Assembly (NCBI GenBank): GCA_021817755.1
Contig: JAKAGC010000201.1
Location: forward strand, 1-7,039
Length of the DNA: 7,039 bases
DNA from: Acidobacteriota bacterium
Lineage (GTDB): Bacteria > Acidobacteriota > Aminicenantia > UBA2199
Direction of reading: 5' to 3'
Below are positions 6,436-7,039 of the stretch, in pieces (the stretch's first letter is position 1; the number at the start of each line of letters is the position of its first letter). The notes beneath the pieces are model-generated. The model saw only the letters and a program-made list of their open reading frames with translations. It was not told the origin of the DNA and made no database searches. A program made the position numbers and the translations under genes.

Positions 6436-6570
6436 GTGAAACGAACATTTCAACCAAACAATCTTAAAAGAAAGAAAACGCATGGATTTAGAGAAAGAAT
6501 GTCTACCAAAGGTGGCAGACTTGTTATCAATCGAAGAAGAAGAAAAGGAAGAAAACGGTTGACGGTATAA
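6436..6570 (+). CDS. rpmH: 50S ribosomal protein L34
   Basis: A 44-residue, highly basic protein of the large ribosomal subunit. It begins [20 protein letters not shown] and ends RKGRKRLTV, with MSTKGGR in the middle, matching the L34 family along its whole length. It starts with GTG, supported by GAGG (6425-6428) 7 bases upstream. It has its own promoter and is followed after 99 bases by rnpA, the near-universal bacterial order. The sequence is intact and its length normal. Confidence 0.97.
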   Translation: MKRTFQPNNLKRKKTHGFRERMSTKGGRLVINRRRRKGRKRLTV

Positions 6571-6578
6571 TCGTCAGC
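6558..6578 (+). other. Hairpin overlapping the rpmH stop codon
   Basis: GTTGACG (6558-6564) can pair with CGTCAGC (6572-6578), including one T-G pair, around a 7-base loop that contains the rpmH stop codon TAA. No T tract follows. It may slow transcription or processing between rpmH and rnpA; the function is inference. Confidence 0.35.
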
Positions 6579-6593
6579 GCATGATAGATTATT

Positions 6594-6619
6594 CCTTACA
6601 CAATTTACCGGATGTAAGG
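6594..6619 (+). other. Second hairpin in the rpmH-rnpA gap
   Basis: CCTTACA (6594-6600) and TGTAAGG (6613-6619) form a perfect 7-bp stem around a 12-base loop. No T tract follows, so it is not a standard terminator. Partial attenuation or an RNase site would fit the higher need for L34 than for RnpA, but this is inference. Confidence 0.35.
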
Positions 6620-6669
6620 CATGTCGAGAAAAAAATTGAAGTGTTCCGGGTTAAAAGGACATTTGAATC

Positions 6670-7022
6670 ATGTCGTTGAATTTCCCAGTTTACCAGAGAC
6701 TGAATAGAGAGGAAGATTTTAAGCGATTGCTGAAAAAAGCAAAGCTTATAAAGAATTCCTTTTTTTTTTCTCTTTTATGAAAAATGAATATTCTTATAAT
6801 CGTTTTGCAGTCTCTGTAAACAGGAAAATAGGAAATTCGGTCGAACGGAATTACATTAAACGTATAATGAAAGAATGGTTCCGATTGAACCAGCATCATG
6901 TAATGGGTGATAAAAAATATGATTGCTGGGTGATGATAAAACAAAAATTTTCTCGTGCAAATGTCGAAGAGGTCCGGTCTTTATTGGCGAGTACTTTGGA
7001 ACGGATGAAACGCATAAAATGA
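6670..7022 (+). CDS. rnpA: Ribonuclease P protein component, split by a -1 frameshift
   Basis: This is the protein subunit of RNase P, which matures the 5' ends of tRNAs together with the catalytic RNA. The N-terminal part starts at ATG 6670 behind AAAAGGA (6653-6659, 10 bases) and reads YQRLNREEDFKRLLKKAK, the usual RnpA opening (RL..REDFK). In that frame a TGA at 6778-6780 ends it after 36 residues. The rest, in the -1 frame, reads YNRFAVSVNRKIGNSVERNY then IKRIMKEWFRLN, the conserved RNA-binding core with RNxxKR, and stops at 7020-7022. The two parts meet at ten T (6760-6769). A -1 shift there gives about 117 residues, normal for RnpA, with no missing segment. An ATG at 6777 has no Shine-Dalgarno sequence and would lose the conserved N-terminus. 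The cause may be recoding, transcript slippage adding one U, or a homopolymer error; identity is not in doubt. Confidence 0.92.
6760..6769 (+). other. T10 slippery run inside rnpA
   Basis: Ten consecutive T cover three in-frame TTT codons, so any U UUU UUU heptamer in it allows tandem -1 slippage of tRNA-Phe. Runs of nine or more T are also known sites of RNA polymerase slippage. One extra T, or two fewer, would restore a single rnpA frame. Confidence 0.6.
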
Positions 7023-7029
7023 ACGTAAG

Positions 7030-7039
7030 ATGATCAAGA
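7030..7039 (+). CDS. Possible first codons of the next gene (yidD position)
   Basis: ATG ATC AAG (7030-7038, Met-Ile-Lys) begins 7 bases after the rnpA stop and runs off the window. In many bacteria yidD follows rnpA here and starts similarly, but three codons cannot identify a gene, and no clear Shine-Dalgarno sequence precedes it. Confidence 0.2.

Noticed and set aside
6777..7022. An independent 81-residue gene starting at ATG 6777
   Set aside because: There is no Shine-Dalgarno sequence in the T-rich stretch before it, and the conserved RnpA N-terminus lies just upstream in another frame; it is the second half of rnpA.

Overview
This is an AT-rich bacterial window with tightly packed genes, strong Shine-Dalgarno (SD) sequences at most starts and sigma70-type promoters. 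The envelope proteins (an OmpW-like barrel, a secreted subtilase and a VWFA-related protein of the kind common in Acidobacteriota and allied phyla) point to a diderm bacterium, perhaps Acidobacteriota/Aminicenantes-like. That placement is inference from protein style only.

Layout. (1) 30-878, minus strand: a stand-alone carbon-nitrogen hydrolase with a complete Glu-Lys-Cys triad. (2) 879-1017: a compact divergent promoter region. The leftward promoter places its predicted +1 on the A of the hydrolase ATG; the rightward promoter drives a leader with a small hairpin. (3) 1018-3442, plus strand: a two-gene operon of an OmpW-like outer-membrane protein and a secreted S8 serine protease, closed by a textbook terminator at 3486-3518. 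(4) 3538-5262: a new promoter, a leader with two hairpins and a membrane-anchored VWFA-related protein whose true start is a GTG near 3640. (5) 5319-6308: a SAM-dependent O-methyltransferase with its own promoter inside the 3' end of the VWFA gene. (6) 6375-7039: the housekeeping locus rpmH (ribosomal protein L34), rnpA (RNase P protein) and possibly the first codons of yidD at the window edge.

The most notable observation is rnpA. Its N-terminal part (from ATG 6670, with a good SD) and its conserved C-terminal part (RNxxKR motif) lie in different frames, joined at a run of ten T (6760-6769). Zero-frame reading gives a 36-residue peptide; a -1 shift, or transcript slippage adding one U, gives a normal RnpA of about 117 residues. 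This is either recoding/slippage in an essential gene or a homopolymer indel error in the sequence.

The accessory genes left of rpmH show no sign of working with rpmH-rnpA. Only the outer-membrane protein and the protease appear directly coupled (10-base gap, shared promoter and terminator). I see no insertion sequence, CRISPR array, tRNA or rRNA gene, and no clearly novel multi-gene defence or metabolic system.
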